From assembly GCA_963753685.1 (NCBI GenBank), contig CAVWDE010000011.1:186001-250000 (forward strand): a stretch of 64,000 nt of DNA, given 5' to 3'. The position numbers were made by a program, and so were the translations under genes. Shown one piece after another: positions 1 to 8,053 of this stretch. The notes beneath the pieces are model-generated. The model was not told the origin of the DNA, did not search any database, and saw nothing but the letters and a program-made list of their open reading frames with translations. Numbering within the stretch: position 1 is the stretch's first letter; every line of letters begins with the position of its first letter. The stretch is from DATAOG01 sp963753685. Its GTDB lineage: Bacteria > Pseudomonadota > Alphaproteobacteria > Geminicoccales > Geminicoccaceae.

Positions 1-2022
1 TGGGTGATCTGCGGGCCGGGCGAGAACGCGGGCGTGGTCGACCTCGGGGACGGCATGGCGGCGGTCTTCAAGATCGAGAGCCACAACCACCCGAGCTTCA
101 TCGAGCCCTACCAGGGGGCGGCAACCGGGGTCGGCGGCATTCTCCGGGATGTCTTCACCATGGGGGCGCGGCCCGTGGCGATCCTCGATTCGCTGCGCTT
201 CGGCAGCCCGGATCACCCCAAGACCCGGCACCTGGTCGACGGCGTGGTCGCCGGCATCGCGGGCTACGGCAACTGCATCGGCGTGCCCACGGTCGGCGGC
301 GAGACCACCTTCCATCCCGCCTACAACGGCAACATCCTGGTCAACGCGATGTGCGTGGGCCTCGTACCGAAAGACCAGATCTTCTATGCCCGCGCGTCGG
401 GCACCGGCAATCCGGTGGTCTACGTCGGCGCCAAGACCGGCCGCGACGGCATCCATGGCGCCACCATGGCGTCCGCCGAGTTCAGCGATACGAGCGAGGC
501 GCGACGCCCGACCGTCCAGGTCGGCGACCCATTCACCGAGAAGCTGCTGCTGGAAGCCTGCCTGGAGCTGATGCAGACCGATGCGATCGTCGCGATCCAG
601 GACATGGGCGCCGCCGGCCTGACCTCGTCATCGTTCGAGATGGCGGCGCGCGGCAACACCGGCATCGAGATGGACCTCGACCGGGTGCCGACCCGCGAGA
701 CCGGCATGACCCCCTACGAGATCCTGCTCTCGGAAAGCCAGGAGCGGATGCTGCTCGTGCTCCGCCAAGGCGCCGAGGCGACCGCGCGCGCCGTGTTCGC
801 GAAGTGGGACCTGGACTGCGTCACGGTCGGAAGGGTCACGGATACCGGCGCCATGGTGCTGCGCTTTCAGGGCGACGAGGTCGCGCGCATCCCGATCGCC
901 CCGGTCAGCGGCACATCGCCGGTTTATCGGCGGCCCCATGTCCCAAGCCCCGTGCCGCCGCCCGTGATCGCCCGCGACGTCAATCCGCCGCTTAGGCCCC
1001 GGGCGGCGCTGCTCCGCCTGCTGGGCTGCCCCGACCTCGCCTCCAAGCGCTGGATCTTCGAGCAGTACGACCACATGGTCATGGGCGATACGGTGCAGCG
1101 GCCGGGCGGCGATGCCGCCGTGATCCGGATTCACGGCAGCAACCGCGGCCTGGCGCTGACCACCGACTGCACGCCCCGCTACTGCCTGGCCGACCCCGCG
1201 ACCGGCGGCCGGCAGGCGGTCGCCGAGGCCTGGCGCAACCTCTGCGCGGTCGGCGCCCGGCCGCTCGCGGTCACCGACTGCCTGAACTTCGGCAGCCCCG
1301 AGAACCCGGTCGTCATGGGCCAGTTCACCGGCTGCCTCGAGGGCATGGCGGACGCTTGCCGGGCGCTCGACTTCCCGATCGTGTCCGGCAACGTCTCGTT
1401 CTACAACGAGACCGACGGCCAGGCGATCCTGCCGACGCCGGTGATCGGCGGCCTCGGCCTGATCGAGGACCTCGAGCGCGTCGCCGCGCCCGCCTGGCGG
1501 CGCGCGGGGCTCGCCCTGGTGCTGGTCGGCGAGACCTTCGGCTGGCTCGGCTCCTCGCTCTATCTGCGCGAGGTCTGCGGCCGCGAGGAGGGCGCGCCGC
1601 CGCCGGTCGATCTGGCGACCGAGCGCCGCAACGGCGAGCTGGTGCGCGCCTGGATCGAGGCCGGCGAGGTCGAGGCCTGCCATGACCTTGCCGACGGCGG
1701 CCTCGCGCTGGCGCTCGCCGAGATGGTGCTGGCCTCCGGGATCGGCGCCGACCTGGAAGTGCCGCCGGACTGGGACCACGGCTGGCTGTTCGGCGAGGAC
1801 CAGGGCCGCTACCTGCTGGCGGTTGAGCCCGCGCGTCTTGGGGCGCTGCTGGCGGCGGCCGGGCGCCGGGGCGTGCTGGCGCGCCGGGTCGGGACCACCG
1901 GCGGCGGCGCGTTGACGCTGGCGGGCGGCGATGCCATATCCTTGCACGAGCTCGCCCAGGTGCACGAGGGCTGGCTGCCGGCGCTGATGGGCGCCGCACC
2001 TCGAGCGACCGGGCTGGCGTGA
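1..2022 (+). CDS. purL: Phosphoribosylformylglycinamidine synthase subunit PurL, 5' truncated
   Basis: PurL is the ATP-dependent amidotransferase subunit that turns FGAR into FGAM in purine biosynthesis, working with PurQ and PurS. The reading frame is open from base 1, so the start lies outside the window; about 673 codons are visible and roughly the first 60-70 residues of the usual ~735 are missing. The family's nucleotide/metal motif ESHNHPSFIEPYQGAATG and the glycine-rich GGILRD stretch sit near the visible start, and the second AIRS-like half follows to the TGA. The next gene, bolA, starts 18 bases downstream, a purL-bolA-grxD order common in alphaproteobacteria. No lesion is seen in the visible part. 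Confidence 0.97.
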   Translation, partial: WVICGPGENAGVVDLGDGMAAVFKIESHNHPSFIEPYQGAATGVGGILRDVFTMGARPVAILDSLRFGSPDHPKTRHLVDGVVAGIAGYGNCIGVPTVGGETTFHPAYNGNILVNAMCVGLVPKDQIFYARASGTGNPVVYVGAKTGRDGIHGATMASAEFSDTSEARRPTVQVGDPFTEKLLLEACLELMQTDAIVAIQDMGAAGLTSSSFEMAARGNTGIEMDLDRVPTRETGMTPYEILLSESQERMLLVLRQGAEATARAVFAKWDLDCVTVGRVTDTGAMVLRFQGDEVARIPIAPVSGTSPVYRRPHVPSPVPPPVIARDVNPPLRPRAALLRLLGCPDLASKRWIFEQYDHMVMGDTVQRPGGDAAVIRIHGSNRGLALTTDCTPRYCLADPATGGRQAVAEAWRNLCAVGARPLAVTDCLNFGSPENPVVMGQFTGCLEGMADACRALDFPIVSGNVSFYNETDGQAILPTPVIGGLGLIEDLERVAAPAWRRAGLALVLVGETFGWLGSSLYLREVCGREEGAPPPVDLATERRNGELVRAWIEAGEVEACHDLADGGLALALAEMVLASGIGADLEVPPDWDHGWLFGEDQGRYLLAVEPARLGALLAAAGRRGVLARRVGTTGGGALTLAGGDAISLHELAQVHEGWLPALMGAAPRATGLA

Positions 2023-2040
2023 GGATATGGACGGCACGCG

Positions 2041-2274
2041 ATGGCGATGACCGCCGACGAGATCAGCGCCTTGATCCGCGAGGGTCTGCCGCAGGCGGAG
2101 GTGACCATCGAGGACCTCGCGGGCGACGGCAATCACTACCGGGCGCACGTGATCGCACCCGCCTTTCGCGGCAAGAGCCGGGTCCAGCAGCACCAGATGG
2201 TCTACCGGGCGCTCGGCGCGCGCATGGGCGGCGAGCTGCATGCCCTGGCCCTGACCACCGCTGCGCCGGATTGA
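2041..2274 (+). CDS. bolA: BolA family protein
   Basis: A 77-aa BolA-type protein. The sequence has the family pattern of an acidic N-terminus followed by DGNHYRAHVIAPAFRGKSRV and then QQHQMVY, which carries the conserved histidine used, together with a CGFS glutaredoxin, to hold a [2Fe-2S] cluster. It lies between purL and a CGFS glutaredoxin gene and ends 27 bases before the latter, which fits the known BolA-Grx4 partnership in iron-sulfur cluster delivery and iron sensing. The start follows purL closely and is the first ATG; the length is normal for short IbaG/BolA2-like members. Whether it is BolA or IbaG-like cannot be settled by eye. Confidence 0.93.
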   Translation: MAMTADEISALIREGLPQAEVTIEDLAGDGNHYRAHVIAPAFRGKSRVQQHQMVYRALGARMGGELHALALTTAAPD

Positions 2275-2301
2275 CCAGAACGCGTTCCCAAGGAGCCGAC
2301 G

Positions 2302-2637
2302 ATGAGCGACGTGCTTGCCCGCATCCAGAACGACATCGAGACCAATCCGGTCGTGCTCTACATGAAGGGCACCCCGGTGTTCCCGCAGTGCGGCTTCTCG
2401 GCCCAGGTGGTCCAGGTGCTGTCGCTCGCCGGCGTCAAGTTCAAGGCGTTCGACGTCCTGGCCGACGACGAGATCCGCCAGGGCATCAAGGAATTCAGCA
2501 ACTGGCCGACCATCCCCCAACTCTACGTCAAGGGCGAGTTCGTGGGCGGCTGCGACATCATCCGCGAGATGTACCAGAGCGGCGAGCTGGCGAGCTTCCT
2601 GAAGGACAAGGGCGTCGAGACCGAAGTCGCCGCCTGA
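2302..2637 (+). CDS. grxD: Monothiol glutaredoxin, Grx4 family
   Basis: A 111-aa single-domain monothiol glutaredoxin. The CGFS active site is at residues 30-33 and the glutathione-contact positions are present: K22 in YMKGTP, the TIPQ cis-proline loop and GGCD near residue 85. Family members bind a glutathione-ligated [2Fe-2S] cluster and pass it to apo-proteins, often as a heterodimer with BolA, whose gene is immediately upstream. A GGAG-type ribosome site lies just before the ATG. Length and motifs are fully normal. Confidence 0.97.
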   Translation: MSDVLARIQNDIETNPVVLYMKGTPVFPQCGFSAQVVQVLSLAGVKFKAFDVLADDEIRQGIKEFSNWPTIPQLYVKGEFVGGCDIIREMYQSGELASFLKDKGVETEVAA

Positions 2638-2641
2638 GGTT

Positions 2642-2663
2642 CAGGGCCGGGCGGGCGGCCCTG
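2642..2663. terminator. Stem-loop between convergent grxD and DUF3108 genes
   Basis: Arms CAGGGCC and GGCCCTG (7 bp) close an 8-base loop in the 28-base gap between two converging stop codons. No U-tract follows on either strand, so it may be a weak or factor-assisted bidirectional terminator. Confidence 0.4.
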
Positions 2664-2665
2664 GA

Positions 2666-3568
2666 TCAGCGCGCCGCCAGCTGACAGCCCGCCTCGCCGG
2701 AGCAGTCCTGCAGCAGCTTGATGGTGCTGGTGATGGCTGAGCCGCGGGTCTGCATCTGCAGCGGCAGCAGGCGGTCATCATCGCTGAGCAGCAGCTCGAG
2801 CTCGAACCGGTCGTCGCCGGCCGCGGCTGCCTGGGCGTCGTCCAGGTCTGAGCCGGCGACCAGGGTCACCGTGAGCGCGACCCGGACCACGCGCCGATCG
2901 CGCCCGGCGACGTCGGTGCGATCGCGCCCGATCACCTGCGCCTTGAGGTCGAGGCGCCGGCGGCCGTCGAACACCGCCGCGGTGAACGGCTCGCCCGCGC
3001 CCGCCGTGGCGACGTAGTCGCGCAGCTGGAAGAACGCGGTCAGCGGGTCGATGACGCCGCTCTCGAGCGCCTCCGGAACATGGTTGCCCTCGTCCTTGCC
3101 GCGTTTGGTGTTCTCGAGGTCGACGACATCGCCGCTCTGCGGATCGAACTGCACCAGCGAGCGCCGGTCTTTCTTGTTGGTCCGATATTCGGACCGGTAG
3201 GTGACCGGCATCAGGCCCAAGGCCTGATCGAGGCGCCCGATCGCCTGCGCCATCGAGCGGTAGTGAGCCAGACGCTCGGCCAGGCCCACGGTCTGAACGT
3301 CCAGCTCCGAGCGGTAGCCGTCCGACCCGACCTCGTGGCGGAGCGTCAGGGTGGCGATCTGGAAGCCCGCCCAGTAGAGCCCATAGCGGAGGCTCAGCGG
3401 CTCGTCCTGCGTGGCGCGAAGCGGCCCGGTCGTGAGCGTGAGCGCGACCAGCCCCAGGATCAGGAGAGACGTCGCTCGGACGAGACGGCTGGCCACGGTT
3501 CGGATCGCTCCTCGAATACCCGACGGCCCGTGACGCCCTGGTGGGGCGCGGTCGACGAGCGCCGGCAT
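2666..3568 (-). CDS. DUF3108 domain protein, exported
   Basis: About 300 residues. After a hydrophobic export signal (LLILGLVALTLTTGPLRA) comes a DUF3108-type beta-rich domain: LSLRYGLYWAGFQIATLTL near the start, the family's YRSEYRTNKKDRRS stretch, then DPLTAFFQLRD and the C-terminal half. Function is unknown; family members are periplasmic or outer-membrane-associated and lipid-binding-like. The start is uncertain: the ATG at 3568 leaves a 24-residue basic extension before the signal, while a GTG at 3496 begins right at the signal peptide and may be the real start. It lies downstream of rpsD on the same strand with a 284-base gap, and converges on grxD. Confidence 0.8.
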   Translation of the reverse strand: MPALVDRAPPGRHGPSGIRGAIRTVASRLVRATSLLILGLVALTLTTGPLRATQDEPLSLRYGLYWAGFQIATLTLRHEVGSDGYRSELDVQTVGLAERLAHYRSMAQAIGRLDQALGLMPVTYRSEYRTNKKDRRSLVQFDPQSGDVVDLENTKRGKDEGNHVPEALESGVIDPLTAFFQLRDYVATAGAGEPFTAAVFDGRRRLDLKAQVIGRDRTDVAGRDRRVVRVALTVTLVAGSDLDDAQAAAAGDDRFELELLLSDDDRLLPLQMQTRGSAITSTIKLLQDCSGEAGCQLAAR

Positions 3569-3821
3569 CCTAGTCTTCAGGGCACGAGCAAGGCGACCAG
3601 GTTCGGCAGGTGGACCGTGTTTTCCACTGGGCTGTTGCAGCTCGGCCCCACAACCCCAGCAACCGCCCGACAACAGCACAAGCCAGTTGAACAATGGCTG
3701 AACCGTCTGCGCCGGCCGCGCGACGACGCCGATATGGCGTCGGGCGCGCCGCGGCGCAACCCTTGCGCACGGCCAGCTGCGACCATCTGCGCCTGGCGGA
3801 CGGGTCGGTTGAGGCAATCAG

Positions 3822-3848
3822 GTCGCCCGCGGCGGTGGCGGGCGCGAC
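3822..3848 (-). terminator. Hairpin immediately downstream of rpsD
   Basis: Five bases after the rpsD stop (minus strand) GTCGC(G)CCCGC pairs with GCGGGCGAC around a 7-base loop, a 9-bp stem with one bulged base. There is no clear U-run, so termination is inferred from position only. The remaining gap 3569-3821 shows nothing else convincing. Confidence 0.4.
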
Positions 3849-3852
3849 GGGG

Positions 3853-4467
3853 TCAGCGGGAGTAGTACTCGATCACCAGGTGCGGTTCCATCTGCACCGG
3901 ATAGGGCACGTCGGCGAGCTTGGGGACCCGCACGAAGGTGCCCTTGAGCGCCCGGAGGTCGAGCGCGAGGTAGTCCGGAACGTCGCGCTCGGGCTGCTGG
4001 ATGGTGCCGAGCACGAGCGCCAGGTTCTTGGATTTCTCGCGCACCTCGACCACGTCGCCTTCGCGCACCACGTAGCTCGGGATGGTGACCCGCCGGCCGT
4101 TGACCGTGACATGGCCGTGGTTGACGAACTGGCGCGCCGCGAACACGGTCGGCACGAAGTTCAACCGGTAGACCACCGTGTCGAGGCGGCGCTCGAGCAG
4201 GCCGACCATGTGCTCGGCGGTGTCGCCGCGCCGGCGCGCGGCCTCCTGGTACACCCGCCGGAACTGCCGCTCGGTGATGTTGCCGTAGTAGCCCTTGAGC
4301 TTCTGCTTGGCCATCAGCTGCTGGCCGTAGCCGGAGATCTTGCGCCGCTTGGAGCCGTGCTCGCCCGGCGGATAGTCGCGCTTGACGATCGGGTTGCGGG
4401 CGCGGCCCCAGAGGTTGACCCCGAGGCGGCGGCAGATCTTGTTCTTGGCTTCGACGCGTTTGGTCAT
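3853..4467 (-). CDS. rpsD: 30S ribosomal protein S4
   Basis: A 204-aa S4 protein that binds 16S rRNA and nucleates assembly of the 30S body. It begins MTKRVEAKNKICRRLGVNLWG and contains the KLKGYYGNITERQFRRVY region and the S4 RNA-binding fold (RLDTVVYRLNF, ARQFVNHGHVTVNG). Its length matches the family (about 205). Upstream in-frame codons exist to 4551 but have no S4-like sequence, so the ATG at 4467 is chosen. As usual in alphaproteobacteria it stands alone, outside the alpha operon, with its own promoter about 107 bases upstream. Confidence 0.98.
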   Translation of the reverse strand: MTKRVEAKNKICRRLGVNLWGRARNPIVKRDYPPGEHGSKRRKISGYGQQLMAKQKLKGYYGNITERQFRRVYQEAARRRGDTAEHMVGLLERRLDTVVYRLNFVPTVFAARQFVNHGHVTVNGRRVTIPSYVVREGDVVEVREKSKNLALVLGTIQQPERDVPDYLALDLRALKGTFVRVPKLADVPYPVQMEPHLVIEYYSR

Positions 4468-4573
4468 GACGGCGGTGCTGACATCCGGCAGGGGTGGATC
4501 CGGCAGGGCCGGGCCTGGCATTCCGGCACAGCCCAGCGGAGCGCGGGCCATGCGCGCTCTTCGAACCGCGCCG

Positions 4574-4601
4574 GTTATAGCGATCGGCCGCCCGATGTCA
4601 A
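4574..4601 (-). promoter_or_regulatory. Sigma-70-type promoter for rpsD
   Basis: On the minus strand TTGACA, a 16-base spacer, and TATAAC. The match to consensus is strong and stands out in a GC-rich gap, predicting a leader of about 100 bases before rpsD. Confidence 0.75.
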
Positions 4602-4669
4602 AGGCTTTGCGTCGGCCTTGCGCCTTGAGCGGGTCCGAGCGGCGTCGCGGTCGGCCCGCCCGCGGGGGG

Positions 4670-6382
4670 CTAGGGGATCTGCGCCCGGACCTGGTGGCGC
4701 CAGCGGTCGATGGTCTCCGCGATCAGGCCCTCGTCGCCCTGATCGCCCTGCCAGGCGGTGGCGAACGGCGGCGTGGTGCTGGCCGGGCGCTCCTCGGGGG
4801 CCAGGTCCAAAAAGCGGATGTGCAGCGGCACCGGCACGCCGTCGCCGAGCACCAGCGCCTCCTGGGTGTTGAGCGCCGGCAGCGCGTCGGCCAGCCAGCG
4901 CGAGCTGTCGGGCACGGCGTGGCGGACGAACTCGAGGTCGTGCTCGTTGCCGAGCCGGAGCGCGAAGATCGTGTTGCACTGCGACAGGCTGCTGACCGAG
5001 AGATCGGCCGGGCGCTGGGTCACGAGGCACAAAGAGAGGCCGTATTTGCGACCCTCCTTGGCGATCCGCGAGATCGCCCGCCGGGTCGGCGCGAAGCCCG
5101 CCTGATCGTCGCGCGGCACGTAGCGATGCGCCTCCTCGCAGACCAGCAGCAAGGGCGGCGTGCGCTCGCGATCGCTCCAGAGCGCGAACTCGAAGATCAG
5201 CCGGCACAGCACCGAGACCACGACGTCGACGATCTCCGAGGGCACCCCCGAGATGTCGATGATCGTGAGCGGCTTGCCCTCGACCGGGATGCGCAGGATC
5301 CGCGACAGGATCTGGCGCATGTTGTCGCGGACGCTGAAGCTCGAGAACATGAAATCGTAGCGCTTGTCGCTGCTCACGCTCTCGACGCGGTTGACCAGAT
5401 GCTGATAGTAGACCGCGCTGTCGGCCTTGTTGAAGGCGCCCATGTCGTCCTTGAGCACCTGGATCAGCTCGGACAGACGGTAGGGCACCGGGGTGTCGAC
5501 CGTGACGTGCTCCTGGCTGGCGCCCTCGCCCGAGAAGTTGCGCCTGGCCTTGAGAATCGCGCGCCGGAGAATGGCGCCTTCGGCATAGGCGCCCTCGGGC
5601 AATTCCTGGTTGACCAGGATCGCGGCGATCTCCTCGAAGTTGAGCAGCCAGTAGGGCAGCTTCAGGTTGCTCGGGTTGAGCAGCTCGGCCCGGTTCTGGA
5701 AGGCGGTCGCATACTCGTTGTGCGGGTCGAGCATGATGATGTGCCCGAACGGGCAGGCCTCGAGGATCGCGCGCAGGATCACGGTCACGGCGCAGGACTT
5801 GCCGGCGCCGGTGGTGCCGAGCACGGCGAAATGCTTGCCGAGCAGATTGTCGGTCATCGCGAAGGCCGGTAGATCGGCGGCGTTGCGCAAGGTGCCAAGA
5901 CGGACGGTCGAGACCTCCGGCCGGGCGTAGATCGCGCACAGCTCCTCGCGCGTGCCGGCGTGGATCGGGCTGTCGAGGGGCGGATAGCTGGAGACCCCGC
6001 GCTGGAAGCGCCAGCGGCTCGAGCTGCTGGTCAGGATCTCGCCGATCAGCCGGATCTCGACCAGCCGCCGGTCGTCCTCGCCGGCGCGCCGGCCGTCGTT
6101 CTTGAGCGTGGTGATGACCCCGAAGCTGCGGCCGGTGGCCCCCTGCAGCCGGACCACGTGGCCGATCTCGGCGGAGCCGGCGGCCTCGGGGTCGAGCAGA
6201 GCCCAGATGATCGCGCCGGCGACCGACATGACCCGGCCGACCAGCGCGCCGTCCGGGCGCGCTGCGGCCCGCCGGGTCGGCTCTGCCTTGGCCGGCTCTG
6301 CCTTGGTCGGGCCTCCCTGGTCGCGCCCGTCGGCAGGCCGACTTGGCCTGAGCCCGCGTGCGAGGCCCGCTGCCTGGTTCAA
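4670..6382 (-). CDS. HerA-like FtsK/HerA-superfamily ATPase (DUF87)
   Basis: A 570-aa HerA-type hexameric DNA-translocating ATPase. An N-terminal beta-barrel-like part (GALVGRVMSVAG near residue 46) precedes the P-loop LGTTGAGKS (residues 188-196). The Walker B segment LLLVCEEAHRYVP (near 405), the arginine-rich GRKYGLSLCLVTQRP sensor strand and a C-terminal helicase lid follow. In archaea HerA works with the NurA nuclease in end resection; bacterial relatives pair with Sir2, nuclease or DUF4297 partners in defence, but none is adjacent here (rpsD on one side, a toxin-antitoxin pair on the other). The first 40 residues are low-complexity, so the true start could be internal. The biological role is open. 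Confidence 0.85.
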   Translation of the reverse strand: MNQAAGLARGLRPSRPADGRDQGGPTKAEPAKAEPTRRAAARPDGALVGRVMSVAGAIIWALLDPEAAGSAEIGHVVRLQGATGRSFGVITTLKNDGRRAGEDDRRLVEIRLIGEILTSSSSRWRFQRGVSSYPPLDSPIHAGTREELCAIYARPEVSTVRLGTLRNAADLPAFAMTDNLLGKHFAVLGTTGAGKSCAVTVILRAILEACPFGHIIMLDPHNEYATAFQNRAELLNPSNLKLPYWLLNFEEIAAILVNQELPEGAYAEGAILRRAILKARRNFSGEGASQEHVTVDTPVPYRLSELIQVLKDDMGAFNKADSAVYYQHLVNRVESVSSDKRYDFMFSSFSVRDNMRQILSRILRIPVEGKPLTIIDISGVPSEIVDVVVSVLCRLIFEFALWSDRERTPPLLLVCEEAHRYVPRDDQAGFAPTRRAISRIAKEGRKYGLSLCLVTQRPADLSVSSLSQCNTIFALRLGNEHDLEFVRHAVPDSSRWLADALPALNTQEALVLGDGVPVPLHIRFLDLAPEERPASTTPPFATAWQGDQGDEGLIAETIDRWRHQVRAQIP

Positions 6383-6533
6383 GCTCAGGCTCCCAAAGCA
6401 TGCCTGGCGACCCGATGCCGCCGCGGCAACCCGGACTCTGGGCCAAATGCCGTTTCGGATGCGTTAATTCCGGCCGGCTCGTCCGCCCATCGCGCAAGCG
6501 GCGAAATGGGCTGTGAGCTCGCCGTGACTGCCC

Positions 6534-6968
6534 TCAGTGGGTTGCCGCAGAGGGCGCACCCAGGAGCTGCACGTTCGGATGGCGGCTGACGGCCCGATCG
6601 GCAAAGCGGCGATCCGCGGTGACCAGAAGGACCCCCAGGCGCACGGCCACCGCCAGGTAAAGACAGTCCTGCACCGGGTGGCTCAATTCGAGCGCCAATT
6701 CGGCCGCCGCGGGCAGGTCGTCCTCGTCGGCCGTCAAAAGCAGCGAACGACTCGCCAGCAGGCGCAACCACGAGGCCACCTGGACCCTGCTTTCCTGGTC
6801 GGTCCATAACCGGCGCCGCGCTCGCTTGACCAGCCCCGCGGTCACTTCGATCTGAATCAGGCTCGGCGCCACTAGGCGTTCGCGGCCCTCCAGGAGCGCG
6901 AGGCCAGCTTGGTAATCGGCTCCGGGAGCAAACCATTTGACCGCGACGCTGGCGTCGACGACGATCAC
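6534..6968 (-). CDS. vapC: PIN-domain toxin, VapC family
   Basis: A 144-aa PIN-domain ribonuclease. The acidic metal-binding residues expected of an active toxin are all visible: D5 in VVDASVAVKWF, E41 in IQIEVTAGL, D101 in VQDCLYLAVA and D119 in TADRRF. Family members cleave tRNA or rRNA and are held inactive by a co-transcribed antitoxin. The ATG overlaps the stop of the antitoxin gene by 4 bases (ATGA), which indicates translational coupling. The 151-base gap to the HerA-like gene shows nothing notable. The gene looks intact. Confidence 0.92.
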   Translation of the reverse strand: MIVVDASVAVKWFAPGADYQAGLALLEGRERLVAPSLIQIEVTAGLVKRARRRLWTDQESRVQVASWLRLLASRSLLLTADEDDLPAAAELALELSHPVQDCLYLAVAVRLGVLLVTADRRFADRAVSRHPNVQLLGAPSAATH

Positions 6969-7207
6969 CCGCGGGACTCCCGGTCTTCCCGGATCAGCGC
7001 GGTGGAATCCGACATCTCGCCATACTTGGCCCTAAGCTGCTCGTTGAAAGCCTTGATCTCGTCGATCACCTGCTGCCGCCGCTGACGGGCGGCCTCGGTC
7101 AGGAACTGACGCAGCTCGGCCTCGAGGCTGCGTCCGCCCTTGCGGGCCTGGGCGCGAAACGATTCGACCACCCAGTCCTCGAGCTTGCGAATCTTGACAT
7201 CGGCCAT
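6965..7207 (-). CDS. Ribbon-helix-helix antitoxin (FitA/VapB-like)
   Basis: An 80-aa protein starting MADVKIRKLEDWVVESFRAQ. It has a short beta strand followed by two helices (GRSLEAELRQFLTEAA), typical of FitA-type ribbon-helix-helix antitoxins, and then a charged tail that would wrap the toxin. It is the first gene of a two-gene operon, overlapping the PIN toxin by ATGA. A GGAGG ribosome site precedes the ATG, and a perfect 16-bp palindrome sits in its promoter, consistent with autorepression by the complex. It appears complete. Confidence 0.88.
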   Translation of the reverse strand: MADVKIRKLEDWVVESFRAQARKGGRSLEAELRQFLTEAARQRRQQVIDEIKAFNEQLRAKYGEMSDSTALIREDRESRG

Positions 7208-7226
7208 GGCTCGACCTCCGCGGGCG

Positions 7227-7255
7227 AATATGACCCCATGGGGTCACTCGGTCAA
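7227..7255 (-). promoter_or_regulatory. Promoter and palindromic operator of the vapBC-like operon
   Basis: On the minus strand TTGACC (7255-7250), 17 bases, then CATATT (7232-7227). The perfect palindrome TGACCCCATGGGGTCA (7231-7246) fills the spacer, where a ribbon-helix-helix repressor would block RNA polymerase. The -35 box overlaps the last bases of trmJ. Confidence 0.65.
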
Positions 7256-8053
7256 GCGCGCCCCCGGCGGCCTCGCGCCAGCTGCTTGATCACGCCGCGC
7301 AGGAGGTGGACGTCGGGCGTGCCGAGCTCGGCGCGGGCGAAGATCGCCTGCAGCGCGCGCACCATGCTCAGCCGCCGGTCCGGGGTGCGGAAGAAGTCCA
7401 CGGCATCGAGCTCGGCCACCAGATGGTCGAGCAGCCCCGCGAGCTCGCTCTTGGTCGCAATCGGCGGTCGCCGACCGGGTCGCAGGCTGCGGAGCGGGCT
7501 GGGTCGCCGGCGGGCCGGTGGCCGCGATCGCCGCGCGTGCCGGGAGGGGATCGGCCGACTGCCACCACTCGTAGGCGACCAGCAAGACCGCCTGCGCGAG
7601 GTTGAGCGAGACGAACTCGGGATTGACCGGGATCCGCAGCACGGCATCGGCGTAGATCAGCTCGTCGTTGGTGAGCCCGGTCCGTTCCGGGCCGAACAGG
7701 ATGCCGACGCCCTGGCCGGCGGCACGCGCGGCCCGGGCTTCGCGCGCGGCCCCCGCCGCGCTGACCTCGCGCTTGGCCAGATCGCGCCCGCGCGCGGTCG
7801 TGGCGTAGACGCGCTGCAGATCGGCGCACGCCTGCTCGACGGTCGCGAACAGCTGCAGCCGGTTCAGCACCTCGTTGGCGCCCGAGGCGGCATTCAGCGC
7901 CTTGACGTTCGGCCAGCCGCACTGCGGACGCACCAGACGCAGGTCGGTCAGGCCGAAGTTCAGCATCGCGCGCGCCGCGGTGCCGACGTTCTCGCCGAGC
8001 TGCGGGCGGACCAGGATGACGGCCGGACCGGGGGCGGCGGGCGCCGCGGCCAT
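7252..8053 (-). pseudogene. trmJ: tRNA/rRNA methyltransferase TrmJ-like, frameshifted in the linker
   Basis: A SPOUT-family 2'-O-methyltransferase, probably the tRNA (Cm32/Um32) enzyme. The N-terminal SPOUT domain (VILVRPQLGENVGTAARAML, GILFGPERTGLTNDEL, IPVNPEFVSLNLAQAV) is read from the ATG at 8053. The family's C-terminal helical tail (LAGLLDHLVAELDAVDFFR, then MVRALQAIFARAELG and LLRGVIKQLARG) is intact but in another frame that ends at 7252. The frames switch between about 7460 and 7545, in the poorly conserved linker, equivalent to one extra base. Either an assembly error or a disrupted gene. The start abuts the cimA stop with no gap. Confidence 0.85.

Noticed and set aside
628..2520. 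Long open frame on the minus strand opposite purL, bolA and grxD
   Set aside because: GC-rich codon bias opens such antisense frames; the plus-strand genes are certain and the product has no family features. The same holds for other long frames, e.g. 7238-9655 plus, 12734-14572 plus, 20946-23207 plus and 55112-57442 plus.
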